Source: Sphingobacterium kitahiroshimense
Lineage (GTDB): Bacteria; Bacteroidota; Bacteroidia; Sphingobacteriales; Sphingobacteriaceae
Assembly: GCF_025961315.1 (NCBI RefSeq)
Contig: NZ_JAOQNK010000001.1
Location: forward strand, 5,084,001-5,148,000
Reading direction: 5' to 3'
DNA: 64,000 nucleotides
In this document: in pieces, positions 28,701-37,229 of the stretch
How the letters are laid out: every line of letters starts with the position of its first letter
Numbering within the stretch: the first letter of the stretch is position 1
Program-made: the position numbers and the translations under genes
The notes under the pieces: model-generated
Told to the model about the DNA's origin: nothing
Seen by the model: only the letters and a program-made list of their open reading frames with translations
Database searches by the model: none

Positions 28701-28844
28701 GGACAAAATCTATTCACGTTCACCAAATACGACGGTATGGACCCCGAAATCGGTTACGGCACGGATGGTTGGGTTTCAGGTATAGACTTAGGTTATTATC
28801 CACGACCTAAAAGTGTCTTGTTCGGTCTAAACGTTAAATTTTAA
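25707..28844 (+). CDS. SusC-type TonB-dependent transporter (second PUL)
   Basis: 1045 residues: signal peptide ending VCAQ, a carboxypeptidase-like domain (about 25-105), DEVVVIGYGVQKKK near 110, then the plug with VVRGLGTIGNSGPLYVIDGVPGG and the barrel up to the terminal Val-Lys-Phe. It should import oligosaccharides released at the cell surface. It lies between the GH31 gene and its SusD partner (12-base gap), so the ligand is probably a xylose-branched oligosaccharide. This ligand is inferred from the neighbouring enzymes. Confidence 0.93.
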   Translation: MISKQLFKKGIAVVVMTGMTSVVCAQSFSGSVVSADSNLPIGGASIKVKNQATSTSSNESGKFSIPAAKGTILIISYVGYKTEEIAASGTDLVIRLQPLVSDLDEVVVIGYGVQKKKLNTGANLKVEGEDLQKRNQLNPLQALQGQAPGVSITSTSGQPGADMKVVVRGLGTIGNSGPLYVIDGVPGGDISVLNAADIQSIDVLKDAASAAIYGSQAANGVVLVTTKMGAAGKSILSFDGFTGIQNVARKAKLLNADQYKVIMNEQSLNSGASVINFDGMEGLANTSWLDHMFKDNARMDNYNIGLTGGSEKSTYAMSLNYVAQEGIVGGKDVSNYERYGFRSNSEHKLLNNFLKIGQHLNFNYIKNRGVSVGDQYSNTLRGAFSTSPLSPVYSDNGLFGSPFNDTSNSPWYNGDGNPYGSMMTNSKNSNDGQKLLADVFAEIEPIKGLKVRSLLGFNYYASEYRSFTPMYRFSIYTYNEDHTTTSQNMSKGHTLTWTNTASYDFSINSDHRFSAMVGMESLRYQGTYLSASNWNLLSQFNDFSHAYLDNTTGQAHLDEKGNVVETRTVAGKPENITRRVSYFGRMGYNYKEKYLLNATLRADASSKFSKDNRWGYFPSVSAGWVISSEDFFQDNLSAINFFKLRASWGQVGNQDIDDFQYASPISTSTGITSGNPGAHYVFGTSNNNIAGAYPSRLSNPYLTWETSEQTNIGIDAKFSNNRLDIVTDFYIKTTKDWLVTAPVLATTGTRPPFINGGDVKNTGVELAVNWSDRVNELKYNFGVNGAYNKNKVGQIPTEDGIIHGRTAMLYDNSEEFYRAENGQPIGYFWGYKTDGLFQNQAEIDAWRDAGKGVLQADVRPGDVRYVDQNGDGVINATDKVNLGVGMPSFTYGFNLGLDYKGVDFSIQAYGSVGNKIVQSYRNHANKQGNYTTRILDRWTGEGTSNTIPRVTETNVNWQFSDLYLQDGDFLRISNITLGYDLSKVLRWKFTNQIRFYVQGQNLFTFTKYDGMDPEIGYGTDGWVSGIDLGYYPRPKSVLFGLNVKF

Positions 28845-28856
28845 ACACTAAAAATC

Positions 28857-30485
28857 ATGAATAAATCTCATTTCATATACAGTTCTTTTTTAATGTCGGC
28901 CTTACTGTTCAACTCTTGTTCATCCAGTTTTCTCGATGTCGAGCCGATGACAAGTGTTTTAGAAAGTAATTTCTATAAAACAGTAGCCGATGCAGATATG
29001 GCCTTAGTGGGTTGTTACGATGGTTATCAGCGTACTGTGTCCAATGGTAGCCAGTCCTTTTATTTAACAGCTGAGGTTGCCGCAGACCAGTGTTTTGGCG
29101 GTACAGGTACGACAGATGGGCGTGCATTTCAGGCGATCGATCGGTTTGATATTTCAGAATCCTCTTCAGATAACAATATTTTTGATGGTACCTGGTCAGA
29201 TTATTATGCCGGTATTTTTAGAACGAATACCCTTTTGGGTAAATTGGACGGGACAGACTTTGCTAATCAAACCGCTGCTAGAGCAAGGATTGAGGGGGAA
29301 ACAAAATTTTTACGCGCCTTGATGTACTTTGATCTGGTGCGTTTATTTGAAAAAGTCCCTTTGCTAACGAGTGCTACTAATGAAAATATACCCCAAGCAG
29401 ATCCTAAGGATGTATACAAACTGATCGTCGAAGATCTTAAGTTTGCGGCAAGTCATATTCCTGCAGATGCCTATCCAAAATCGGCAGCAGGAATCAATGA
29501 TGGTCGGGCAACGCCTTTAGCGGCAAAAGCATTATTAGCACGTGTCTATTTATTTTATACCGGATACTATGGTACTGAAGATATAGGTGTCACTAAAGCC
29601 GAAGCACTCGCCGGATTAGAAGATGTGATCAGCAGTGGGCAGTTTGCTTTAGTACAAAACTTCAGCGCGCTATGGCCGGCAGCGAGTTACGTTCCCAACA
29701 AAACCAACAACTCGTTAGATATATCCAAGTATATCGGAAAAGGGAATTCAGAAGTGGTGTTTGCGCAAAAGTTCAATAATACCTCCAACTATAATGGTTA
29801 TGTTGATGGCAATCGCTGGATCGTTTTCTTAGGGCTCAGAGGTAAAAGCTGGTCTCCTTATGGCCAAGGATGGGGTGCCTGTACCGTTAGTAAAAACTTC
29901 TTTAATAAATTTAGTAATAATGATACGCGAAAAGAAGCCTCTATCATTGACATCGATGGAGAGGGCATTACTAATTTTGATCTGAGAGATCAACGTGAAT
30001 ATACCGGATATACCGTAAAGAAATATGCGCCAACCGCTTTACCGGACGGAACGACCAATACGGGAGGAGAGAAAGATATGCAGCTTTCTCAAGATCAGGA
30101 TTATTTTGTGATCCGTTATGCCGATGTATTACTGATGGCTGCAGAGCTGGGTTCGGGCAATGCTCAAAAATATTTTGATGATGTGCGAAAAAGAGCTTAT
30201 AAAAGCAACTTCACAGCTGCCGCTGTATCCAAGGCTGCAATTTTAAGAGAAAGAGAATTTGAGTTTGCCTTCGAGGGAATTCGTTATTGGGACGTTTTAA
30301 GACAGGGATTAAATAATGCTGCGGGCATACTGGAAACTTCCGAAGATGTGCTCAGTGGTTCTGTTCCTGAAAAAGTCACCGTTAAAAAAGAGAACTTCTT
30401 AAAGACAAGAGGTTTTATGCAGATTCCTAATAAACAGATTACCCTATCCAATGGCGTGCTAAAACAAAATGACGGATGGAATTAG
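28857..30485 (+). CDS. SusD/RagB-type surface lipoprotein (second PUL)
   Basis: 542 residues. Lipobox FNSC with Cys21, then FLDVEPMTSVLESNFYKT, the usual SusD N-terminal pattern. TPR-like helices include ETKFLRALMYFDLVRLFEKVPL, and the C-terminal signature is EREFEFAFEGIRYWDVLRQG. It forms the substrate-binding lid of the transporter encoded just upstream. Sequence similarity to the SusD at 16398 is limited to family hallmarks, so the two loci bind different ligands. Confidence 0.94.
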   Translation: MNKSHFIYSSFLMSALLFNSCSSSFLDVEPMTSVLESNFYKTVADADMALVGCYDGYQRTVSNGSQSFYLTAEVAADQCFGGTGTTDGRAFQAIDRFDISESSSDNNIFDGTWSDYYAGIFRTNTLLGKLDGTDFANQTAARARIEGETKFLRALMYFDLVRLFEKVPLLTSATNENIPQADPKDVYKLIVEDLKFAASHIPADAYPKSAAGINDGRATPLAAKALLARVYLFYTGYYGTEDIGVTKAEALAGLEDVISSGQFALVQNFSALWPAASYVPNKTNNSLDISKYIGKGNSEVVFAQKFNNTSNYNGYVDGNRWIVFLGLRGKSWSPYGQGWGACTVSKNFFNKFSNNDTRKEASIIDIDGEGITNFDLRDQREYTGYTVKKYAPTALPDGTTNTGGEKDMQLSQDQDYFVIRYADVLLMAAELGSGNAQKYFDDVRKRAYKSNFTAAAVSKAAILREREFEFAFEGIRYWDVLRQGLNNAAGILETSEDVLSGSVPEKVTVKKENFLKTRGFMQIPNKQITLSNGVLKQNDGWN

Positions 30486-30529
30486 TAAAGCCGATCGTTA
30501 AATTTTGCTTTGATAAAAATTGTACAAAG

Positions 30530-31444
30530 ATGAAAAATATAGTAAAGTATAGCATCTATTTCTTCATTGGAATAGTTCTGTTTGGAGCCTGTACTCCTGA
30601 AAAATATGAATTAGGGGATATCGATATTGCACCGGCCCAGATCGTAGAGGGCGTATCGTATAAAATTGAACATGATGCTTCGAATCCCAATATTATTTAC
30701 TTGACCAGTTTGGTTGATGCAAAATATACACCCTTGTGGGAGCATCCTCAGGGACGTAGCCAAGATAAAAAGGTTACCCTGAATATTCCATTCCCTGGAG
30801 AATACAAAGTGAAGTTCGGCGTTGAAACCCGCGGTGGTATTGTATATGGAGAACCTGCCACTTTTAAGGTAGATGATATGTATGCCGAGTTTATCAGTGA
30901 CGAAACCTGGACACTGTTGGCAGGTGGGGCAGGAGAAGAGAAAACCTGGTATCTGGATCTGGATCAAAATGGACTGTCAAGAGTTTTCAAAGGGCCGTTA
31001 TATTTTTATGGAACAGGTGACTGGTGGGGCAATGTCAATCAGCAGGGAAAGCCTCTCAATAGCGATTCTTGGCTTTGGGATCCCACCTGGAAAGAAAATA
31101 CCTGGCTTATGCCAGCAGGTGATTATGGAGAAATGACTTTTAATTTAAAAGGAGGTGCAAATATCATTGTCAACCACAATATGCTAGGTAGAAAGCAAAA
31201 AGGATCCTTTATGATTGATACGGACAAGAAGACGATCCGAATGGTTGATGCAACACCCTTACATGGTAAACCTCAAGATGGTATCGTGGTCGATTGGGGC
31301 GATGTTCGCATTATGTCGTTGAATGAAAATACCATGCAACTGGCCGTTTTACGAGATCCTGTTCTTTCACAAGAAGGTGCCGCCATGTTGACGTATAATT
31401 TTATTAGTAAAGCTTATCGGGAAAGTTTGAACGCAACAGAATAA
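30530..31444 (+). CDS. Surface glycan-binding lipoprotein (SusE/SGBP-like) with PKD-like domain
   Basis: 304 residues from ATG 30530. The upstream in-frame ATG at 30476 would overlap SusD and hide the signal peptide. Lipobox FGAC with Cys21. Residues about 45-125 form a PKD/Ig-like module (VTLNIPFPGEYKVKFGVETRGG), and the C-terminal half is Trp- and Gly-rich (GDWWGNVNQQG, WLWDPTWKENTWLMP). That composition suits carbohydrate binding through stacked aromatics. Its position after SusC/SusD is that of SusE/SGBP genes. The exact family is not certain. Confidence 0.75.
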   Translation: MKNIVKYSIYFFIGIVLFGACTPEKYELGDIDIAPAQIVEGVSYKIEHDASNPNIIYLTSLVDAKYTPLWEHPQGRSQDKKVTLNIPFPGEYKVKFGVETRGGIVYGEPATFKVDDMYAEFISDETWTLLAGGAGEEKTWYLDLDQNGLSRVFKGPLYFYGTGDWWGNVNQQGKPLNSDSWLWDPTWKENTWLMPAGDYGEMTFNLKGGANIIVNHNMLGRKQKGSFMIDTDKKTIRMVDATPLHGKPQDGIVVDWGDVRIMSLNENTMQLAVLRDPVLSQEGAAMLTYNFISKAYRESLNATE

Positions 31445-31529
31445 AAAAAAGAATGTATTTCCTCATATTTATCGTACGAATTTGGGAAAGAAAGAGTTTA
31501 AGTGTAGCACGTAAAAATATTTTCATCAA

Positions 31530-33116
31530 ATGAAACGAATTGTATTAAGTATGTGTACCATATTTATGGTATTTGTCACGCAATTAGCATTAGCGCAGAT
31601 GGGGTTTAAGAACCCCGTTATAAAAGGTTTTAATCCGGATCCTAGCATATGTCGGGTTGGAGATGATTTTTATTTAGTAACATCATCATTCGAGTATTTC
31701 CCTGGGTTGCCCATTTATCATAGTAAAGATCTTGTGAACTGGCGACAGATTGGTCATTGTCTCACACGTGAGTCGCAGCTTAAATTACAAGATGTAGGAT
31801 CTTCTAGAGGGTTATTTGCTCCATCTATCCGTTATCACGATGGACTTTATTATGTGATATGTACCAACGTATCCGATAAAGGGAATTTTTATTGTACTGC
31901 AGAAAATCCAGCAGGACCATGGAGCGATCCTGTCTGGGTAGACATCAAGAGTATTGATCCAGATATCTTTTGGGATGAAGATGGAAAAAGTTATTTCGTT
32001 ACACAGGGAGAAGAGGGTATAGGTGTGACCGAAATAGAACTGCTTACAGGAAAATTACTTTCTAACGAGAAGTTAGTTTGGGCAGGCACAGGTGGGCGTT
32101 TTCCTGAAGCACCACATATTTACAAAAAAGACGATTATTATTATTTGTTACTTGGAGAAGGAGGGACTGAATATGCACATAGCGCGAGTATTGGACGAAG
32201 TCGATCAATATGGGGTCCCTACGAATCTTGTCCACTAAACCCTATTTTGAGCCATTCGAACAGGAGAGGGCAAGCAAATCCAATTCAGGGGGTAGGACAT
32301 GCCGACTTCATCCAAGCAGCAGATGGATCTTGGTGGACCGTATTTTTGGGATTCAGAGTTACGCATCCTTACAGTTATTACCATATTTTAGGTAGAGAAA
32401 CATTTTTAGCTCCAGTGAGTTGGCCAAAAAATGGTTGGCCCCAGGTCAATGGAAACGGAACTATTCAGCTGGATATGAATGTTCCAACTTTACCCAAGAA
32501 ACCTTTCGCAGTAGCAACTGTTAGAGATGATTTTGATAGTGAAACATTAAATTTACAATGGCAATATCTGCGCAATCCAGATTCTTCAAAGTATGCGTTT
32601 AATACCCGTATGGGTTCTTTATGTATGTGGAGTAGTCTGGGTACACTCAATGAAACTAAACCACTCTCTTTTATTGGGCGTCGACAAACAGAACATGATT
32701 TTGAAGCAAGTACAGCACTCGAATTTTTCTCTGATACAGAATTCGAAGAAGCTGGAATGACATTATTGCAAACAAGTTCTCATCATTACGATTTTTTTAT
32801 TAGACGCAAAGGTAATGGCTATTGCATACAGTTGAGAGCGATAGTCGGGTCTCTTAAATATATTGTTGCGGAAAGGGAAATTTCGACCAATCAAGTTGTG
32901 TTGAAGATCAAAGGAACAGCACAAGAATATCAATTTGGTCAGATAGATCCCAAAAGCGGAAGATTTGAGTCAATAGGCAAATTAGACACACGATACTTAA
33001 GTACTGAAGTTGCTGGAGGATTTACAGGTGTGATGATCGGGCTGTATTCAACTTCCAATGGATATCGGACAAAAGCTAAGGTTTTCTATGACTGGTTTGA
33101 TTATTTCACCAGCTAA
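31530..33116 (+). CDS. GH43 beta-xylosidase/alpha-L-arabinofuranosidase
   Basis: 528 residues: signal peptide (ending ALAQ), five-blade propeller (about 25-310) and a C-terminal beta-sandwich (about 330-525) as in two-domain GH43 enzymes. Catalytic residues are the base Asp37 in NPDPS, the modulating Asp in SIDPDIF (Asp143/145) and the acid Glu193 in FPEAPH. The activity should be removal of xylose or arabinofuranose. Together with the GH31 alpha-xylosidase-like enzyme this points to xyloglucan or arabinoxylan fragments. It is the last gene of the PUL, ahead of the terminator at 33147. Confidence 0.92.
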   Translation: MKRIVLSMCTIFMVFVTQLALAQMGFKNPVIKGFNPDPSICRVGDDFYLVTSSFEYFPGLPIYHSKDLVNWRQIGHCLTRESQLKLQDVGSSRGLFAPSIRYHDGLYYVICTNVSDKGNFYCTAENPAGPWSDPVWVDIKSIDPDIFWDEDGKSYFVTQGEEGIGVTEIELLTGKLLSNEKLVWAGTGGRFPEAPHIYKKDDYYYLLLGEGGTEYAHSASIGRSRSIWGPYESCPLNPILSHSNRRGQANPIQGVGHADFIQAADGSWWTVFLGFRVTHPYSYYHILGRETFLAPVSWPKNGWPQVNGNGTIQLDMNVPTLPKKPFAVATVRDDFDSETLNLQWQYLRNPDSSKYAFNTRMGSLCMWSSLGTLNETKPLSFIGRRQTEHDFEASTALEFFSDTEFEEAGMTLLQTSSHHYDFFIRRKGNGYCIQLRAIVGSLKYIVAEREISTNQVVLKIKGTAQEYQFGQIDPKSGRFESIGKLDTRYLSTEVAGGFTGVMIGLYSTSNGYRTKAKVFYDWFDYFTS

Positions 33117-33146
33117 TTTTTGAGATAATTAATGCCGTATCAATTT

Positions 33147-33194
33147 ATTTTAAAGATATCAGGAAAGATCATATTTTTTCTGATATCTTTAAAA
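33147..33194 (+). terminator. Terminator of the second PUL
   Basis: Stem of about 19 bp with one mismatch, TTTTAAAGATATCAGGAAA (33148-33166) with 33176-33194. The following gap to 33432 holds two more small hairpins (33334-33356 and about 33372-33399) and only a weak short reading frame that I do not accept as a gene. Confidence 0.65.
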
Positions 33195-33432
33195 TCTTTC
33201 TACTTTTAGTAGTAATATGGCGAGCAGAAGGGCAATCAAAAAAGAATTGAATTCTAAAGGTGGTTTTTTCAAAATAGATTATGACCAAACAATAAGATTA
33301 AAGAATTTTTTCTTAATAGCAATATTAGCAAATGGGATCGAATCTTTATCGATCCCTAAAGTAACTAGATACTCTCTAAAATCGATTTTGAGAGTGATAT
33401 TCTGGGATCATAGGCCTAGTTCAGTTTTACAA

Positions 33433-33669
33433 TTATTCGATAATTTCGAATGATAGAAACCCTATTTCTAATCCCTTAGATCTAACTAGTTTTTGAATAT
33501 GATCCTCGCGACGTCCGTCTGATTTTAAAGACATTGTAAATATTTTATCTTCAAGCTCGATAGTAGACAATTCAATATTTTTAAGATGTAGCTGAAGATA
33601 GTCCATAATTTCTATTCGTCTCAAAATCATATTTTTGCAAATAGAAAAAACTAATATGTATCCAATCAT
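33433..33669 (-). CDS. Hypothetical small protein
   Basis: 78 residues, minus strand, 53 bases after the stop of the TetR-like gene and in the same direction. The second half (about 30-78) alternates hydrophobic strands and charged helices, an ACT-like ferredoxin pattern, and resembles the cytoplasmic tail of MgtC-type membrane proteins in feel only. No domain is recognised. It may be a real gene or the remnant of a longer one. Confidence 0.35.
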   Translation of the reverse strand: MIGYILVFSICKNMILRRIEIMDYLQLHLKNIELSTIELEDKIFTMSLKSDGRREDHIQKLVRSKGLEIGFLSFEIIE

Positions 33670-33722
33670 AGAAATGAAATTTTTGTTTTATTTTTAAATA
33701 GATAGGCCTGTAACTTATAGAT

Positions 33723-34151
33723 TTATTTGCTTTTTTTTAAATTCTTATAATTATGAATAAATCTATTTTTCTCATGTATTTCTATTTGATCAATTTCTGC
33801 TTTTAATTGTATGATTCGTTTCGATTGTTTGTATTTTTCTTTATGATAAATTTGTAAAAGGCTACTACTTTCAATATATTCACTTCTATAACGGTGAAAT
33901 TGAATAAGAGCTTCATCTATATTTTTGGATGGAATTGTTTTTTCATAAATATAATTAAAACACTTAGCAATTTGATCCAGCATTACTAATTCTAAAAGCC
34001 CATGTAATCCACCAAAATGACTCAGTAATCGACTTCTAGATATATTTGTCGCATTTATAATATGATCAGTAGTTATGTTATCAAAACCGTATTGCTCTAT
34101 TGCTGGAGCTATTTCGTTTAAACTTTGATGTACAAATTCTGAAATTTTCAT
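33723..34151 (-). CDS. TetR-like transcription regulator, short
   Basis: 142 residues, whereas TetR proteins usually have about 190. Residues 1-50 fit the TetR helix-turn-helix: a first helix, then FDNITTDHIINATNISRSRLLSHFGGLHGLLELV, the recognition segment with the usual Phe-Gly. The ligand-binding part is reduced and ends in a Lys-rich tail. It lies 67 bases after the universal stress gene in the same direction. The targets are unknown; the RND efflux operon at 36062 is a nearby candidate, since TetR proteins often control efflux pumps. Confidence 0.65.
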   Translation of the reverse strand: MKISEFVHQSLNEIAPAIEQYGFDNITTDHIINATNISRSRLLSHFGGLHGLLELVMLDQIAKCFNYIYEKTIPSKNIDEALIQFHRYRSEYIESSSLLQIYHKEKYKQSKRIIQLKAEIDQIEIHEKNRFIHNYKNLKKSK

Positions 34152-34218
34152 AGATTCTTTTCTTGTTATTTTTTAATAAACTGGTTTACTCTAGCTGCTT
34201 TACCTGTTAGGTTCGAGT

Positions 34219-35028
34219 TTATAGTTGAATTGAAAGTAAAGGTATGTTAGATGCTGAAGCCATTTTCCTGGTTAAACTTCTATGAATAATAGAATTCCAA
34301 AAACCATATTTATAAGGGATCATTATTAAAATATCTGCATCGGATGATTTAATTTCCTTTTCAATAGCATTTATTACCGATTCTGCATGAACATCTATGA
34401 ACGTTGCCTCCGTATCTGAAAGGAATTCTAAAATGTTATTAATTTTAGTGGGCTCTGTTGGTCTATTTGAATATTTATTTACATGAAAGATATCAACAGT
34501 GGCACCAAAATTATGAGCAAATTCTCGAACATTTTCAAGAACTTTTTTGTGAACACCACGATCAATATCACAAGCAAAAAGTACTTTAGTTATTCCTTTA
34601 TAACTTACATTTGAAGGTATGCTTAGTATCGGACACTTTACTTTATTAATTATCATAGTTGTAGTGTTCCCGAGTAAATCTTGACCAAGACTTTTTTCTG
34701 CCATACCAAGTATAATTAGCTTCGCATCAAACAATTTTATGCAACTTGTTAAAGCTGTTATAAAATCACCTGTAGCAAAATATGGAATAGCAGGTATTTC
34801 ATGATTTTTAGATATCGAATCTACCATATCTTGTAATATTTCCTTACGTATAAATGTAAGTCTATCTAATTTATCTGCAGGAAGTCGTGCATTCAGCACA
34901 TGAATTGAAGGCGAAAAGAAATTGAAGAGTACAATCTGATAATTTTTTCCTTTAAGAGCTTTTATAGCAAAATTCAAAGCATTATCCGCATCTTTAGAAA
35001 AATTAGTTGCTACTATAATAGTTTGCAT
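34219..35028 (-). CDS. Tandem universal stress protein (UspA family)
   Basis: 269 residues made of two Usp domains. The first (about 1-145) runs from IIVATNFSKDADNALNFAI to KLIILGMAEKSLGQDLLGNTTTMII. That resembles the G-2X-G-9X-G ATP loop, but the glycines are not ideal. The second (about 150-269) ends LIMIPYKYGFWNSIIHRSLTRKMA with a poor ATP motif. The protein is cytoplasmic. Bacteroidota often carry such double-domain proteins, induced by stress or growth arrest. It sits between a barrel gene and a TetR-like gene, all on the minus strand. Confidence 0.85.
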   Translation of the reverse strand: MQTIIVATNFSKDADNALNFAIKALKGKNYQIVLFNFFSPSIHVLNARLPADKLDRLTFIRKEILQDMVDSISKNHEIPAIPYFATGDFITALTSCIKLFDAKLIILGMAEKSLGQDLLGNTTTMIINKVKCPILSIPSNVSYKGITKVLFACDIDRGVHKKVLENVREFAHNFGATVDIFHVNKYSNRPTEPTKINNILEFLSDTEATFIDVHAESVINAIEKEIKSSDADILIMIPYKYGFWNSIIHRSLTRKMASASNIPLLSIQL

Positions 35029-35071
35029 AATATAACGAGGATTATTTTATAATTGGAATGATGGGTGTTTG

Positions 35072-35112
35072 ATTAGTTTATTCGATGTGATATTCACATC
35101 GAATAAACTAAT
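35072..35112. repeat. Perfect 19-bp inverted repeat between barrel and usp genes
   Basis: ATTAGTTTATTCGATGTGA (35072-35090) is followed by three bases and its exact complement at 35094-35112. There is no T-run on either side, so it is not a standard intrinsic terminator. It could be an RNA-stabilising hairpin at the 3' end of the barrel mRNA or an operator in front of usp. Confidence 0.6.
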
Positions 35113-35134
35113 TATAAAGTTGTGTTAAAAAATA

Positions 35135-35701
35135 TTAAAATGGAATTGCATAACCAAATGAAGCCATTATCCCACGATTTTTAATAGTAGAAATTTTTCC
35201 TAAATCATTAAGACCTAAATTATAACGAGCATCAACAATGATTTTTCCTGGTCCAGCAGGTAGAGCTACACCGGCTCCCATCTGAACACCAAAATCTATT
35301 TTATTAAGTTTCTCACCATAATTTTGAATTAATTTAGAGTCTTTATCCAATAATAATCCAATTGAAGGACCGGCATTTACGTATACAGGACCAAAACTGT
35401 ATTTCGCAAGAATAGGTAATTCCAAATAATTAAGATCTAAGTCCTTTTTAATATTATCTTTTTTTATGGTCGTTCCTTTTCCAATATAATTTATCTCTGG
35501 TTGAATCGAGAAATTTTTAATTCCTGTAAAAATATTTACGCCCAATCCACCTTGAAATCTAACTTTCATTTTTTCACCAGATATGCTATTAATACTTTGT
35601 TTTGAAACATTAATACCAACTTTTGGAATAATTTCAACTTGTTGTGCTTTTCCATATAAACTAAGACCGATAAGAGCACTTGCTAAGATTAATTTTTTCA
35701 T
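35135..35701 (-). CDS. Outer-membrane beta-barrel protein, PorT-like
   Basis: 188 residues from the second ATG (35701); two codons upstream is an equivalent ATG at 35707. Signal peptide MKKLILASALIGLSLYGKAQ, then strands rich in Gly and alternating hydrophobics (PKVGINVSKQS, FSIQPEINYIGKG, VYVNAGPSIGLLLD) ending in Pro-Phe. This is the pattern of the outer membrane beta-barrel/PorT family. The function is unknown. It has its own promoter box at 35737-35744. Confidence 0.8.
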   Translation of the reverse strand: MKKLILASALIGLSLYGKAQQVEIIPKVGINVSKQSINSISGEKMKVRFQGGLGVNIFTGIKNFSIQPEINYIGKGTTIKKDNIKKDLDLNYLELPILAKYSFGPVYVNAGPSIGLLLDKDSKLIQNYGEKLNKIDFGVQMGAGVALPAGPGKIIVDARYNLGLNDLGKISTIKNRGIMASFGYAIPF

Positions 35702-35736
35702 GTTCATTTTATTTAAATAACTTTTTAAGATTGATA

Positions 35737-35744
35737 CAAAATTA
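35737..35744 (-). promoter_or_regulatory. Promoter -7 box for the PorT-like gene
   Basis: Minus strand TAATTTTG fits TAnnTTTG, about 30-40 bases before the start. The rest of the gap 35708-36061 up to the RND operon has no gene and no clear box on the plus strand. Confidence 0.4.
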
Positions 35745-36061
35745 TATGTAAAGCATATTTGTATTAAGAGAAAACTAGCTGAAGTGACAATTTTTGATGT
35801 TGAAATTTAACCGTATCAATGTTGAAGTGCAAAAAAGTGATTTTTAGTATTGATCAGAGTATTCTAACTACCTGTAAATGATTTTTTATATATAAAAACA
35901 TGATTTTAATTAATTTTTGATCTGCTGTTAAAATTTGCTGTGCCAATTCAGATCTCGACGGTTTCATTTCAGATGCTATTTTACCCAGTTCAGTAAGTTA
36001 TATCTTTTTTAAAAAATAAAATCTCTTGTTCTTTGCAGGTGAAATTTAAAATCATAAAAAA

Positions 36062-37210
36062 ATGGTAAAGCAAGAATTCAAAGCAAAAAACAATTTCAAT
36101 CTATACGTAGCCGTATTTGCTTTCGGTATTATGTTTAGTTCATGTGGCGGACAACAAGAAGACGGATCATACGAACAGCAACCTGTAAATGCTGATTTTA
36201 TCGAACTAAAAGAGTCTCCGACTAGCATTGTAGAATCTTATCCGGGTACCATTGAAGGTACAGTCAATGTAGATATTAGAGCTCAAGTTACTGGTTACCT
36301 TGAGACGACATATGTAAAAGAAGGCCAATACGTTCAAAAAGGCCAGTCACTGTTTAAGATAAAGAGCGATGTTTTCAATGAACAGGTAAACAATAGTAAA
36401 GCATCTTTACAATCTGCACTAGCTGCACAAGCAAATGCACAAATTGAACTTGAAAAAATAAGACCGCTAGTTCAGGGGAAGGTTGTATCAGACTTACAGT
36501 TAAAGACTGCACAAGCGCAATATGATGCAACAACTGCTCAGGTAGCACAAGCTAAATCAGCAATAAGCTCTTCACAGCTAAACGCTGCTTTTGCGATTAT
36601 TAAGGCACCAGTAAGTGGTTATATCGGCCGCATTCCGAGTAGGGTCGGAAACTTGGTAACCCCTAGCGATGCTAATCCATTAACAACATTATCGGAAATT
36701 GATCAAGTATTTGTTTACTTCAATCTCAATGAAGCAAAATTTATTGAATTTATGAATGATCGAAAAACAGATGATGGAATGAATACGGTGGAAATTATTA
36801 TGGCTGATGGTAATCGATACGCTAACAAAGGGACTGTCGAAATTGCTAGTGGAAATATTGACCGTAATACAGGTACTATCGCATTAAAGGCTGTGTTTCC
36901 AAACCCAGATAGGATTTTACGTTCAGGTGGCGCAGCCCGTATTATTTTAACTAAAAGTCTTAGAAGTGCCATTAAACTTCCTATGGCAGGAGTAAAAGAT
37001 ATTCAAGATAAATTTTTCGTTTATGTGCTTGCAGATAGTAATAAGGTAGCCATGAAACCGATCACGATAAACGGAAGAACGGGTGCTGATTATATTGTTA
37101 AATCAGGGGTAAAACCAGGTGATAAAATAGCTGTAAACAGTATAGATCAGCTAATAGAAGGAGTTGTGGTATTACCGAATATAGTGAGCCAAGACTCATT
37201 GAATAATTAA
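36062..37210 (+). CDS. RND efflux periplasmic adaptor (membrane fusion lipoprotein)
   Basis: 382 residues. Lipobox FSSC with Cys28. The lipoyl half-motifs RAQVTGYLETTYVKEGQYVQKGQSLFKI and AIIKAPVSGYIGRIPSRVG flank an alpha-helical hairpin rich in Ala/Gln (about 105-165), followed by the beta-barrel and membrane-proximal domains. It joins the inner-membrane pump to the outer-membrane channel. It is the first gene of the three-gene pump operon, with 19 bases to the pump gene. Confidence 0.94.
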   Translation: MVKQEFKAKNNFNLYVAVFAFGIMFSSCGGQQEDGSYEQQPVNADFIELKESPTSIVESYPGTIEGTVNVDIRAQVTGYLETTYVKEGQYVQKGQSLFKIKSDVFNEQVNNSKASLQSALAAQANAQIELEKIRPLVQGKVVSDLQLKTAQAQYDATTAQVAQAKSAISSSQLNAAFAIIKAPVSGYIGRIPSRVGNLVTPSDANPLTTLSEIDQVFVYFNLNEAKFIEFMNDRKTDDGMNTVEIIMADGNRYANKGTVEIASGNIDRNTGTIALKAVFPNPDRILRSGGAARIILTKSLRSAIKLPMAGVKDIQDKFFVYVLADSNKVAMKPITINGRTGADYIVKSGVKPGDKIAVNSIDQLIEGVVVLPNIVSQDSLNN

Positions 37211-37229
37211 TTTTTAGATAAGTATCAAA

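Noticed and set aside
33217-33453. Plus-strand 78-codon reading frame starting MASRRAIKKEL after the second PUL
   Set aside because: The first dozen residues look protein-like, but the rest runs through two hairpins and overlaps the minus-strand frame at 33433. No domain or promoter supports it.
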